A stretch of DNA of 54,926 nucleotides, from contig JAKSJB010000013.1 of assembly GCA_024398475.1 (NCBI GenBank), forward strand, positions 1-54,926, in the 5' to 3' direction. Under the pieces are notes generated by a model, which was not told the origin of the DNA, searched no databases, and worked only from the letters and a program-made list of their open reading frames with translations. Below, one piece after another: positions 34,160 to 42,006 of this stretch. The position numbers and the translations under genes are program-made. Positions within the stretch are counted from its first letter, which is position 1. Each line of letters starts with the position of its first letter. This stretch comes from Bacteroidaceae bacterium. GTDB taxonomy: Bacteria > Bacteroidota > Bacteroidia > Bacteroidales > Bacteroidaceae.

Positions 34160-35545
34160 TTACTCCGTGACTGATTTTCCCTGCTTGAGTTTTTCAACAA
34201 ACTCATCGATACGATCCATCTGCTGAGGAATATCTATGTGCTGAGGACAATGCTCCACACATTGGCGACAGCCCAAGCAATGGTCTGCCTGACGCAAACG
34301 AGGAACACTTCGGTCATATCCAACAAGGAATGCCTTTCTCAGCCGTGCATACTCAGGATCCTGAGATGAAGCCGGCATCATTCCATCATTGACACATTTA
34401 TTGTAATGAGCAAATATGCCAGGTATATTCAATCCGTAAGGACACGGCATGCAGTACTGACAACCTGTACATGGAATTGTTGGATAAGTCATAATCTCTA
34501 CTGCCATCTCTTCGAGGAAATCAAGTTCTTCGCTTGACAATGCCGTGAATGGGCAGAAGGTACGGAGATTATCTTCCAGATGCTCCATATAAGTCATACC
34601 ACTGAGAATTGTCATCACGTTTTCCATTGTGCCACAGAAGCGGAATGCCCAAGAAGCAGCAGTACGTTCAGGTTCACGGCTCTTCATTTCACGAAGTATA
34701 TGGTCATTTACCTTTGAAAGACGGCCACCCAACAATGGTTCCATTATGACGACGGGAATATTTCTGCGCGTCAGTTCATCGTAAAGATATTTTGACTGCA
34801 CTCCGGCATGAAGCCAATCCAGATAATTCATCTGAATCTGTACGAAATCCCAATGGTATTTACCTTCGTCATGGAACTGCATGAGTTGGTCAAAGACCGA
34901 TTGCTGTCCATGGAAAGAAAAACCTATATTACGGATTCTTCCTGCCTCTTTCTCCGCCTTTAGGAAATCCATGATTCCATTATCGACGAAACGGCGGTTG
35001 AAATCCTCAATATTTCCTCCAATAGCATGAAGCAGAAGATAGTCAAGATAATCGACCTGTAATTCCTTGAATGAATTACGATACATACGAACGGTACCTT
35101 CATGAGTCTGAGCATCGGGAGAGAAGTTCGACAGTTTGGTCGCTATTTGATATTCACTACGGTCGTGGCGGCTCAAGGCAATACCTGTTGCATGTTCTGA
35201 CTGCCCCTGACAATAGACTGGTGATGTATCAAAATAATTTACTCCATGTGCGATTGCAGTATCTACCAAACGGTTTATCTGTTCCTGATCGAGTTCTTCA
35301 CCCTCACCGTTTTCCTTTGGTTTCATAGGCCAGCGCATACAGCCATAGCCAAGTATTGAGACCTTAGTTCCAGTACCCGGATCCCTGCGGTATGTCATCT
35401 TATCCGTAGGGATATCAGGCAATACACTGTCTGATGATGATGTTGAGGATGTAGGTGAATCACATCCCGCTAAAGTGGACGTACCCACTACAGCAGCACC
35501 CGCGCCTAATCGCTTTATAAATTCTCTTCTTGATATCTTGCTCAT
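34160..35545 (-). CDS. Tat-exported aldo/keto reductase with C-terminal 4Fe-4S ferredoxin domain
   Basis: From the ATG at 35545 it has 461 residues. A twin-arginine signal SRREFIKRLGAGAAVVGTST is followed by a lipobox (LAGC), so this is an exported lipoprotein. The aldo/keto reductase barrel shows GYGCMRWPM, NYFDTSPVYCQGQSE, the lysine in QIATKLSNFS and LDYLLLHAIG. The C-terminal part has cysteine clusters CTGCQYCMPCP and CLGCRQCVEHCP. Members of this family are predicted oxidoreductases fed by iron-sulfur clusters; the substrate is unknown. The adjacent Tat genes and membrane polyferredoxin make an electron-transfer role likely. An upstream in-frame ATG lies in repeat sequence and was not used. 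Confidence 0.9.
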   Translation of the reverse strand: MSKISRREFIKRLGAGAAVVGTSTLAGCDSPTSSTSSSDSVLPDIPTDKMTYRRDPGTGTKVSILGYGCMRWPMKPKENGEGEELDQEQINRLVDTAIAHGVNYFDTSPVYCQGQSEHATGIALSRHDRSEYQIATKLSNFSPDAQTHEGTVRMYRNSFKELQVDYLDYLLLHAIGGNIEDFNRRFVDNGIMDFLKAEKEAGRIRNIGFSFHGQQSVFDQLMQFHDEGKYHWDFVQIQMNYLDWLHAGVQSKYLYDELTRRNIPVVIMEPLLGGRLSKVNDHILREMKSREPERTAASWAFRFCGTMENVMTILSGMTYMEHLEDNLRTFCPFTALSSEELDFLEEMAVEIMTYPTIPCTGCQYCMPCPYGLNIPGIFAHYNKCVNDGMMPASSQDPEYARLRKAFLVGYDRSVPRLRQADHCLGCRQCVEHCPQHIDIPQQMDRIDEFVEKLKQGKSVTE

Positions 35546-35563
35546 AATAATTTGATTTATTTG

Positions 35564-35657
35564 TAAGCCTTCAGCCATTAGTTCCAGACCACTGGCTTGC
35601 CATACTTACGGTCACTCGCCGACTTGTTGACTCGTTGACTTGTTGACTCGTTGACTA
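35564..35657 (-). repeat. composite dispersed repeat, copy 6 (inverted, full length)
   Basis: On the minus strand: TCAACGAG TCAACAAG units alternate four to five times (8-bp period), then the core TGACCGTAAGTATGGCAAGC, then AACTAATGGCTGAAGGC. The order is the same as at 5873-5965. It fills the gap between the polyferredoxin stop and the reductase start. Confidence 0.85.
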
Positions 35658-37145
35658 TATCTCCTTGTGGGATTCATGTCCTTCTACATATATTGCACTG
35701 AACGGACGTGCAGGACATAGGTTCTCACATTTTCCACAGCCGATACATTTTTCCTCATTTACGGCTGGTACCATAACTTCACGTCCCTTATGAGTCATAG
35801 GAACCATTTCAATGGCACCTACAGGACACTTTCTGGCACAAAGTCCACATGGATGATCGGCATGAACTGCAACGCAGTTACATCTTATCCATACTGCATG
35901 TCCTATCTGAGTTGACGATTTCTGTTCCACTGTTATCGGACGAATGGCACCGGTAGGACATACCTGAGAACAGCGGTTGCACTCAGGTCGGCAGAAACCA
36001 CGTTCAAACGACATTTCTGGCTGCATGAGATTCATCAACGAAGTAGATGGACGAAGTACTCCATTCGGACATTCACTGACACACAACTGACAACCCGTAC
36101 AATGCTGGGAGAGATTGTTTATGCTCAAAGAACCTGGAGGAACGATACGGGTCTTACGTTTTGAGACCTTCTTGTCCTCAACAGCAGCAAGGCCACCATC
36201 AACCTTTATCTTCTGTGCCTGAATGGCAGCAGTACTCAACGCAACGGCACTACCCGTGACGAAGGCACGCTTTGACTTATCAATATTTTCAGATGACCTA
36301 TCCTGAGATTCTGAATTTTTCCTTTTCCTTATAGGAATACTATAGGAAATTGCTCCCTGACGGCAGTTTTCCAGACAATCCATACATGCGACACAACGGC
36401 TGTAGTCAATCTGATGTTCCTTTGAATTGATACATGAAGCCTTACAGTTGCGTGCACAGAGTCCGCAGGAATTACATTTGGAAGTATCTATAACAGGCTT
36501 CAGCAAAGAGAAACGGGATATAAAGCCCAGAACTGTACCTACAGGACATATTGTATTGCAATAAGTACGTCCGTTACGCCATGCAAGAACTGCAAGAACT
36601 ACAAGCGTAACAACTGCAATTATCAGAACCGGAAGACTCTTCAGCCAAACGTCGGCACTATAGAATGCATAGGAATCCAGATGTTCAGCAGCCAGTGCGC
36701 AGAGATTGTTTCCCCATATCCAGAGTGGTTGGAGCAATGACTGCGCTATCCTTCCGAATGCACTGTAAGGGGCAATCAATGAAGCGATTCCTCCTGCTCC
36801 CAGCAGCATTAGAACCACGAACAATACCAGCATCGGATATCTAAGCCAGTTCTTTGGTTTTGAATAGCAATATCGGTTTTTCCTTGTCTTCCTACCAAGC
36901 CACGCAAACAGATCCTGCATAACGCCCAAAGGACAGATTATCGAACAATAGACCCTTCCAAGCGCAAGAGTCAATGCTGCAAGTCCCACAAAGACACCGA
37001 CATTCAAGGCAAGGACAGCCGGAAGAAACTGGATTTTTGCCATCCAGCCAAGCCACACATGAGCCAAACCGGTAAAGTCAACAAACAGCCATATTATTCC
37101 AAGGAAAAATATGGCGGCAAGTACGATTCTGATTTTTCTTAACAT
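35655..37145 (-). CDS. membrane polyferredoxin (NapH/RnfB-like 4Fe-4S protein)
   Basis: From the ATG at 37145 it has 496 residues. An N-terminal membrane domain of four to five spans contains two C-x3-CP motifs (YCSIICPLGVMQ and YCNTICPVGTVL), typical of NapH-like quinol-linked proteins. Ferredoxin clusters follow (CNSCGLCARNC, CVACMDCLENC). Then comes an internal Tat-like segment KSKRAFVTGSAVALSTAA, and then at least four more clusters (CTGCQLCVSECP, CRPECNRCSQVCP, CGLCARKCP, CIGCGKCENLCP). It probably passes electrons from the membrane pool to the neighbouring exported reductase. The reductase gene lies 109 bases downstream, so cotranscription is likely. Confidence 0.88.
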   Translation of the reverse strand: MLRKIRIVLAAIFFLGIIWLFVDFTGLAHVWLGWMAKIQFLPAVLALNVGVFVGLAALTLALGRVYCSIICPLGVMQDLFAWLGRKTRKNRYCYSKPKNWLRYPMLVLFVVLMLLGAGGIASLIAPYSAFGRIAQSLLQPLWIWGNNLCALAAEHLDSYAFYSADVWLKSLPVLIIAVVTLVVLAVLAWRNGRTYCNTICPVGTVLGFISRFSLLKPVIDTSKCNSCGLCARNCKASCINSKEHQIDYSRCVACMDCLENCRQGAISYSIPIRKRKNSESQDRSSENIDKSKRAFVTGSAVALSTAAIQAQKIKVDGGLAAVEDKKVSKRKTRIVPPGSLSINNLSQHCTGCQLCVSECPNGVLRPSTSLMNLMQPEMSFERGFCRPECNRCSQVCPTGAIRPITVEQKSSTQIGHAVWIRCNCVAVHADHPCGLCARKCPVGAIEMVPMTHKGREVMVPAVNEEKCIGCGKCENLCPARPFSAIYVEGHESHKEI

Positions 37146-37245
37146 GAGTATTAAGTATTTAGTTTTGCTTTTGCTCAACAAATTGCAATTAGCATTTAGC
37201 CACAACTATCAGCCGTGCCGGATTGTTGATTGATTAATCGCTGAC

Positions 37246-37253
37246 AAAGTTAC
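37246..37253 (-). promoter_or_regulatory. -7 box TAACTTTG of the polyferredoxin transcript
   Basis: A perfect TAnnTTTG followed by TCAGC, about 100 bases upstream of the polyferredoxin start. It may drive the whole run to tatC. Confidence 0.6.
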
Positions 37254-37377
37254 TAAAAAAAAATTATCATTGCACACTTTTTCCACATTTTGCAGGTATG
37301 AAAGCCGAAAATTGCACAGATGGGCTCAATTTGTGAAAAATGGAAAAAAATATCATTGTCATGTGGCTTTTATTTAG

Positions 37378-37385
37378 TATCTTTG
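37378..37385 (+). promoter_or_regulatory. -7 box TATCTTTG for the acyl-CoA ligase gene
   Basis: TATCTTTGCGC lies 17 bases before the start codon, divergent from the polyferredoxin promoter. Confidence 0.65.
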
Positions 37386-37401
37386 CGCACAGAATCACAA
37401 A

Positions 37402-39078
37402 ATGAGCAAAAAAAATATGAAAAATATCGAACATAACTATATAAGTTTAGTTGAGCAAAGCATAAAAAGCAACTGGGAGAAACCCGCACTTACGGATTAT
37501 GGGGGCGCGACACTACGCTACCAAGACGTTGCCGAGCAAATAGAGAAGTTGCATATTCTTCTTGAAAGTGCCGGAGTAAGACAGGGTGACAAGGTGGCAT
37601 TGTTCAACAAGAACTGTTCGAACTGGGCTGTTGCATTTTTCAGTATCATCACATACGGAGCAGTTGCAGTACCTATTCTTCATGAATTCAGGGAAGAGCA
37701 GGCACGCAATATCGTCAAGCACTCAGAAGCAAAGGTTCTGTTTACAAGCCAGAAAATAGACTTGGAGGATGCAGAACATCAAGTATCCATTATCGAAATG
37801 GACACATTCGCTCCCCGCACCACACATCTGAAAGAACTCAATGAGGCAGCCGAAAATATAAATGCGCTGTTCGGCCAGCGTTATCCCAAGCAATTTACGA
37901 AGGACGACATTCATTACTATGAGGCTGATGCCAATGAGTTGGCCCTGATCAACTACACATCAGGCAGTACGGGCAAATCAAAAGGTGTGATGATTCCATA
38001 CCGCGCCCTTTGGTCAAACGTACAGTTCGTAATAGATGAAATCGGAGACATCATAGCACCTGACGGTACGGTACTAAGCATTTTACCTATGGCTCACATG
38101 TATGGAATGGCATTTGAAATGCTGAGTGAAATAGCACTCGGCATGCATATCTACTATCTTACACGTGTACCGAGTCCTACTATCATCTTCAAGGCAATGG
38201 CTGACGTAAAACCTACTTTCTTCGTAAGTGTTCCTCTCATCATCGAGAAGGTTATGAGAAAGATGATTATGCCTAAGTTGGAGAAAAAGAGCGTGAAGGC
38301 ATTACTGCACTTACCTGTCATCAGCAAGAAAATAAAGGATGCCATACGCGACAGACTCCAGGATGCATTCGGAGGACGGTTCTATGAAGTAATCATCGGA
38401 GGAGCAGCATTCTCAAGCGATGTAGAAATGCTTCTACACCAAATAGGATTCAACTACACGGTAGGCTACGGAGCAACAGAATGTGCCCCACTCATCTGCT
38501 ATGCCGACTGGAAGGAATTCAAGCCTGGTTCATGCGGACAGGCTGTTCCGAGAATGGAAGTAAAGATAGACTCCCCAGACCCAGCCAACGTTGTAGGAGA
38601 AATACTCTGCAAGGGCGACAATGTAATGCTCGGCTATTACAAGAACGAAGAGGAAACAAAGAAAACACTTGACAGCGATGGTTGGTACCACACGGGTGAC
38701 CTCGGTGTAATGGACAAGGACGGTTTTGTCTATATACGCGGACGCAGCAAGAACATGCTTCTCGGTCCTTCCGGACAGAACATCTATCCTGAAGAGATTG
38801 AAGACAGACTGAACGCAATGCAGATCATTGCAGAAAGTGTCGTAATACAGAAGGACACGAAACTCTACGGATTGGTATATCCTGACCAAGACGAAATCAA
38901 GGCAATTGAAGCAGAAGGTCAGAATCTGCAGGATATGATGGAAACGGTACGCAGGGAACTCAATGCCGACCTACCAGCCTACGAACAACTTGCAGGCATA
39001 AAGATAATGGATAAGGAATTCGAGAAGACTCCGAAAAAGAGCATAAAGCGCTACCTATACTTCGAAGAAGAAGTATAA
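37402..39078 (+). CDS. AMP-binding long-chain acyl-CoA ligase
   Basis: 558 residues of the ANL superfamily, which activates fatty acids with ATP and CoA. The P-loop-like motif INYTSGSTGKSKGVMIPYRA is complete. Motif A5 is TVGYGATECAPLICY, the adenylate-binding stretch is DGWYHTGDLGVMDKDGFVYI, followed by GRSKNMLLGPSGQNIYPEEI, and the C-terminal lysine appears in KTPKKSIKRYL. The soluble form without membrane spans fits FadD-type ligases that recycle free fatty acids. It is monocistronic between its own promoter and a strong terminator. Confidence 0.92.
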   Translation: MSKKNMKNIEHNYISLVEQSIKSNWEKPALTDYGGATLRYQDVAEQIEKLHILLESAGVRQGDKVALFNKNCSNWAVAFFSIITYGAVAVPILHEFREEQARNIVKHSEAKVLFTSQKIDLEDAEHQVSIIEMDTFAPRTTHLKELNEAAENINALFGQRYPKQFTKDDIHYYEADANELALINYTSGSTGKSKGVMIPYRALWSNVQFVIDEIGDIIAPDGTVLSILPMAHMYGMAFEMLSEIALGMHIYYLTRVPSPTIIFKAMADVKPTFFVSVPLIIEKVMRKMIMPKLEKKSVKALLHLPVISKKIKDAIRDRLQDAFGGRFYEVIIGGAAFSSDVEMLLHQIGFNYTVGYGATECAPLICYADWKEFKPGSCGQAVPRMEVKIDSPDPANVVGEILCKGDNVMLGYYKNEEETKKTLDSDGWYHTGDLGVMDKDGFVYIRGRSKNMLLGPSGQNIYPEEIEDRLNAMQIIAESVVIQKDTKLYGLVYPDQDEIKAIEAEGQNLQDMMETVRRELNADLPAYEQLAGIKIMDKEFEKTPKKSIKRYLYFEEEV

Positions 39079-39114
39079 GTTTGATTCCGCATCTTTTTGA
39101 GTGCGGTGAAAAAT

Positions 39115-39162
39115 AAATTTGAGTGCAGCGAAGAAAAATCTTTACTGCACTCAAATTTTCTT
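39115..39162 (+). terminator. strong intrinsic terminator after the acyl-CoA ligase gene
   Basis: A perfect 14-bp stem AAATTTGAGTGCAG / CTGCACTCAAATTT with TTCTT after it. The A-rich left arm makes it usable from the minus strand too. Confidence 0.85.
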
Positions 39163-39207
39163 AATATACAATTCAACTTTCGCAAGTTTCTGACTTGCTC
39201 AGTTTCA

Positions 39208-39245
39208 GGAGTTAAGTAGTTTTGGAGTTAAAGGGAGCTAAGTAG
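39208..39245 (+). repeat. 10-bp-period repeat, one and a half copies
   Basis: GGAGTTAAGTAG is followed by a 22-mer at 39224-39245 that differs by one base from the arms around the IVP gene. No gene is associated; it lies between two convergent genes. Confidence 0.75.
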
Positions 39246-39251
39246 TCGATT

Positions 39252-40049
39252 CTATCCCAGGAAATCACCGTTTGACCATTCGCCTTCAAACACATCACCC
39301 TCCGGAGTAATGAGTTTACCATAGCCATTGCAGGCATCATTTCTCCAGTAGCCTTCATATCTCTTGCCGTCAGTCCAGATATACACTCCATAGCCTTCAG
39401 CATGGTCGGCATGAAACTCTCCGGAATATTCATCTCCATTAGAATAGATAAGACGTCCGTGCCCTTCATGCTTGCCCTTAACCCATTCACCCGAATACTT
39501 ACGGAAGCGCTTGCCATTTCCGCTCGGATATTCCATGGTACCCTCACCATGAGGAAGACCCTTCCTGAAATAACCGGTATATTTTTCGCTGAATTCATTG
39601 ATGGCAACACCCTTTCCTTCAAGATAGCCGTTTCTGAAAGTTCCTTCCTTCATTGAACCGTCCTTTGCCAGGTATTTACCCTTGCCGTTTGGATGTCCAT
39701 CCTTGTATTTGCCTTCATAGACAGCACCGTTTGACCATGTATATTTTCCATTGCCACATGGTACGCTGTCGCGGAATTCGCCTTCAAACGAATTACCGTT
39801 AGCCCACTTGTAAAGACCTTTGCCATGAGGCTTGTCGTTTCGCCATTCACCCTCATAACTGTCACCGTTAGCCCATACCATAGAGCCTTGGCCGGAACGC
39901 TTGCTATTCTTCCAGTTACCTACATACTTACTACTGTCGGCAAACACGAAAGTAGCCTCACCGTTCTCAGGACGTTCATTTGAAGACATCCAATCACAAC
40001 TTGCCAAAGTCATCATCATGACTATTGACATTAATAGGAGCTTTTTCAT
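39252..40049 (-). CDS. MORN-repeat lipoprotein
   Basis: From the ATG at 40049 (MKKLLLMSIVMMMTLASC) it has 265 residues with lipidated Cys18. The rest is about nine MORN repeats of roughly 23 residues (YVGNWKNSKRSGQGSMVWAN, YEGEWRNDKPHGKGLYKWAN, FEGEFRDSVPCGNGKYTWSN, YEGKYKDGHPNGKGKYLAKD and so on). MORN repeats form a stiff beta sheet that binds lipids or proteins; a bacterial surface role is likely but unspecified. The upstream TTG that opens the frame lies inside the promoter and is not used. Confidence 0.92.
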   Translation of the reverse strand: MKKLLLMSIVMMMTLASCDWMSSNERPENGEATFVFADSSKYVGNWKNSKRSGQGSMVWANGDSYEGEWRNDKPHGKGLYKWANGNSFEGEFRDSVPCGNGKYTWSNGAVYEGKYKDGHPNGKGKYLAKDGSMKEGTFRNGYLEGKGVAINEFSEKYTGYFRKGLPHGEGTMEYPSGNGKRFRKYSGEWVKGKHEGHGRLIYSNGDEYSGEFHADHAEGYGVYIWTDGKRYEGYWRNDACNGYGKLITPEGDVFEGEWSNGDFLG

Positions 40050-40070
40050 TAAAAATGCATTTTGTGGCTG

Positions 40071-40078
40071 CAAAGGTA
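40071..40078 (-). promoter_or_regulatory. -7 box TACCTTTG for the MORN gene
   Basis: A perfect element 22 bases from the ATG, giving a very short leader. It fixes the start at 40049. Confidence 0.7.
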
Positions 40079-40152
40079 CGAATAATAATTAATATGACTT
40101 ATATTTAATGATTAAATATACCTTTACATTCAATTTATTTCAACAGAGAAGG

Positions 40153-40180
40153 TTTGTCTTCACTTTTTTTATTAACTTTG
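40153..40180 (+). promoter_or_regulatory. promoter of the DUF5715-truA unit
   Basis: TTTG at 40153-40156 and TAACTTTG at 40173-40180, divergent from the MORN promoter. It argues for the ATG at 40202 rather than one at 40154. Confidence 0.65.
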
Positions 40181-40201
40181 CATCATAAAGGCACGGCACT
40201 G

Positions 40202-40981
40202 ATGGCAAAAGGTTACAAGAAGATAAAATTCTACATTGCATATACGGTAGTAGTAGCAATACTTGCTGCCATCAGTCATTATCTTCTGCCCTCCGCCCTA
40301 ATTTCTGAAAAGAAAAATGAGTCCGAAGCCACTTCCGATACCGAAGAAATATCCCCTTCCCCCGCCGTAATTGCATATCTGGACACGAACGGTACGGATA
40401 CATCCAGAAGAAAAAGGATTTCGTCCCGCAATGTGTGGTCATACAATGAATGCTTCAGCGACAGCAATTTCCTGCAGTTGGAAGTAGCGGAAGCCATTGG
40501 TGTAGAACCAATGGACAGTATCGGCGAAGTGGAAAGAAACGTACAGAACCACAGATTGGTATCCATCGAAGATACTCCTTATTATATAATAGATGAACTG
40601 ACACATTCCATGCCATATCTTGTACCTCAGGCACAGCACCTGCTCAACACTATAGGTATAAACTTCATGGATTCGCTCATCAGTAAGGGGTATCCGCCCC
40701 ATCTGCCTATAGTGACGTCGGTACTGCGTACAGGCAGCGACATCCAACGTCTTCGCAGAGGCAACCGAAACTCAGTCAAGAACTCAGCCCACCAATACGG
40801 AACAACAGTAGATATCACCTACAACCGTTTTCAGCCATTGGACAGAAGACAGGAAATTACCAAATACGACGAAAACCTGAAGATGATACTTGCCGAAGTA
40901 CTGTTCGACCTCAAGGCACAGGGTAAATGCTACGTAAAATACGAACGCAGACAGGCATGTTTCCACCTGACTGCCAGATAA
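40202..40981 (+). CDS. DUF5715 protein, putative M15-like zinc peptidase
   Basis: 259 residues. An N-terminal membrane anchor (FYIAYTVVVAILAAISHYLL) and a polar linker precede a domain with IVTSVLRTGSDIQRLRRGNR then NSVKNSAHQYGTTVDITYNR. The S-x-H-x-x-G-x-x-x-D pattern is that of D,D-/L,D-carboxypeptidases of family M15, and a closing histidine (ERRQACFHL) would complete the zinc site. A cell-wall peptidase role is my inference from the motif; the DUF5715 family is not functionally assigned as far as I know. truA starts 15 bases after the stop. Confidence 0.8.
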   Translation: MAKGYKKIKFYIAYTVVVAILAAISHYLLPSALISEKKNESEATSDTEEISPSPAVIAYLDTNGTDTSRRKRISSRNVWSYNECFSDSNFLQLEVAEAIGVEPMDSIGEVERNVQNHRLVSIEDTPYYIIDELTHSMPYLVPQAQHLLNTIGINFMDSLISKGYPPHLPIVTSVLRTGSDIQRLRRGNRNSVKNSAHQYGTTVDITYNRFQPLDRRQEITKYDENLKMILAEVLFDLKAQGKCYVKYERRQACFHLTAR

Positions 40982-40996
40982 CTGGAATTCTGAATT

Positions 40997-41749
40997 ATGC
41001 GATATTTCATCTACCTCAGTTACGACGGAACCAACTATCACGGTTGGCAGATACAGCCTAACGGTAACAGCGTACAGGCAGAACTCAATCGTGCCGTAAG
41101 CATTCTGAACGGAGAACCTACCGAAGTGACAGGAGCCGGCAGGACAGATGCCGGAGTGAATGCCTCGATGATGGTCGCACATTTCGACAGTACGGTACTG
41201 GACAATACAGAATGCAATCAGATTACCCACAAACTCAACCGTATACTGCCACGTGACATTGCCGTCAGTAAGGTCGCAGCCGTAACCGACGATGCACATG
41301 CACGGTTCAGCGCCACGTCACGCACCTATCAATACCATATCCACACAGAAAGGAATCCTTTCCAAAACCATTATTCCTATATGCCACCGTTCCCACTTGA
41401 CTTCAACGCCATGAACGAGGCAGCAAGGCACCTATTCGACTATACCGACTTCACAAGTTTCTCAAAACTGCATACCGACGTAAAAACGAACAATTGCAGA
41501 ATCATGAAAGCCGAATGGGAACAGACATCGGAAACCACATGGGTGTTTACCATACAGGCTGACCGATTTCTCAGGAATATGGTAAGGGCCATAGTAGGAA
41601 CCCTACTGGACGTTGGACGCGGAGCAATAAGTATTGAACAGTTCTGCAGAATAATTGAGCAGAAGGACAGATGTTCAGCCGGTACAAGCGTACCCGGAAA
41701 TGCACTCTTCCTTACAGGCGTTGACTATCCGACACATCTATTTCAGTAA
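40997..41749 (+). CDS. truA: tRNA pseudouridine synthase A
   Basis: Converts uridines 38-40 of the tRNA anticodon stem to pseudouridine. 250 residues, normal length. The catalytic aspartate is Asp51 in [11 protein letters not shown]. Other family segments are [27 protein letters not shown] [36 protein letters not shown] and [19 protein letters not shown]. Cotranscribed with the DUF5715 gene. No anomalies. Confidence 0.97.
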   Translation: MRYFIYLSYDGTNYHGWQIQPNGNSVQAELNRAVSILNGEPTEVTGAGRTDAGVNASMMVAHFDSTVLDNTECNQITHKLNRILPRDIAVSKVAAVTDDAHARFSATSRTYQYHIHTERNPFQNHYSYMPPFPLDFNAMNEAARHLFDYTDFTSFSKLHTDVKTNNCRIMKAEWEQTSETTWVFTIQADRFLRNMVRAIVGTLLDVGRGAISIEQFCRIIEQKDRCSAGTSVPGNALFLTGVDYPTHLFQ

Positions 41750-41818
41750 TTATTTCTTATCACTTTTTACGTTATTTTGTCATAAGTCTGCCAAAATAAC
41801 AACTCTTCAATAGAAAAA

Positions 41819-41850
41819 TTTGCACACATTAATAAAAAAGCCTAACTTTG
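41819..41850 (+). promoter_or_regulatory. promoter of the LruC-type lipoprotein gene
   Basis: TTTG (41819-41822) and TAACTTTG (41843-41850) with a 20-base spacer. The predicted leader of about 150 bases is AT-rich, and I see no clear hairpin in it. Confidence 0.65.
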
Positions 41851-42006
41851 CGCCGCAAAAATAATTGGTCGTGACACAAACTGCGATAAATTATCACAAA
41901 AACAACAACAAATTGTCACACAAACGATAATATAATTTTCAGCGGAATAATATCAGTAGAATAAGTATTTAATAAATTCATAAATCAGTTAATTTAATAA
42001 CACCAA

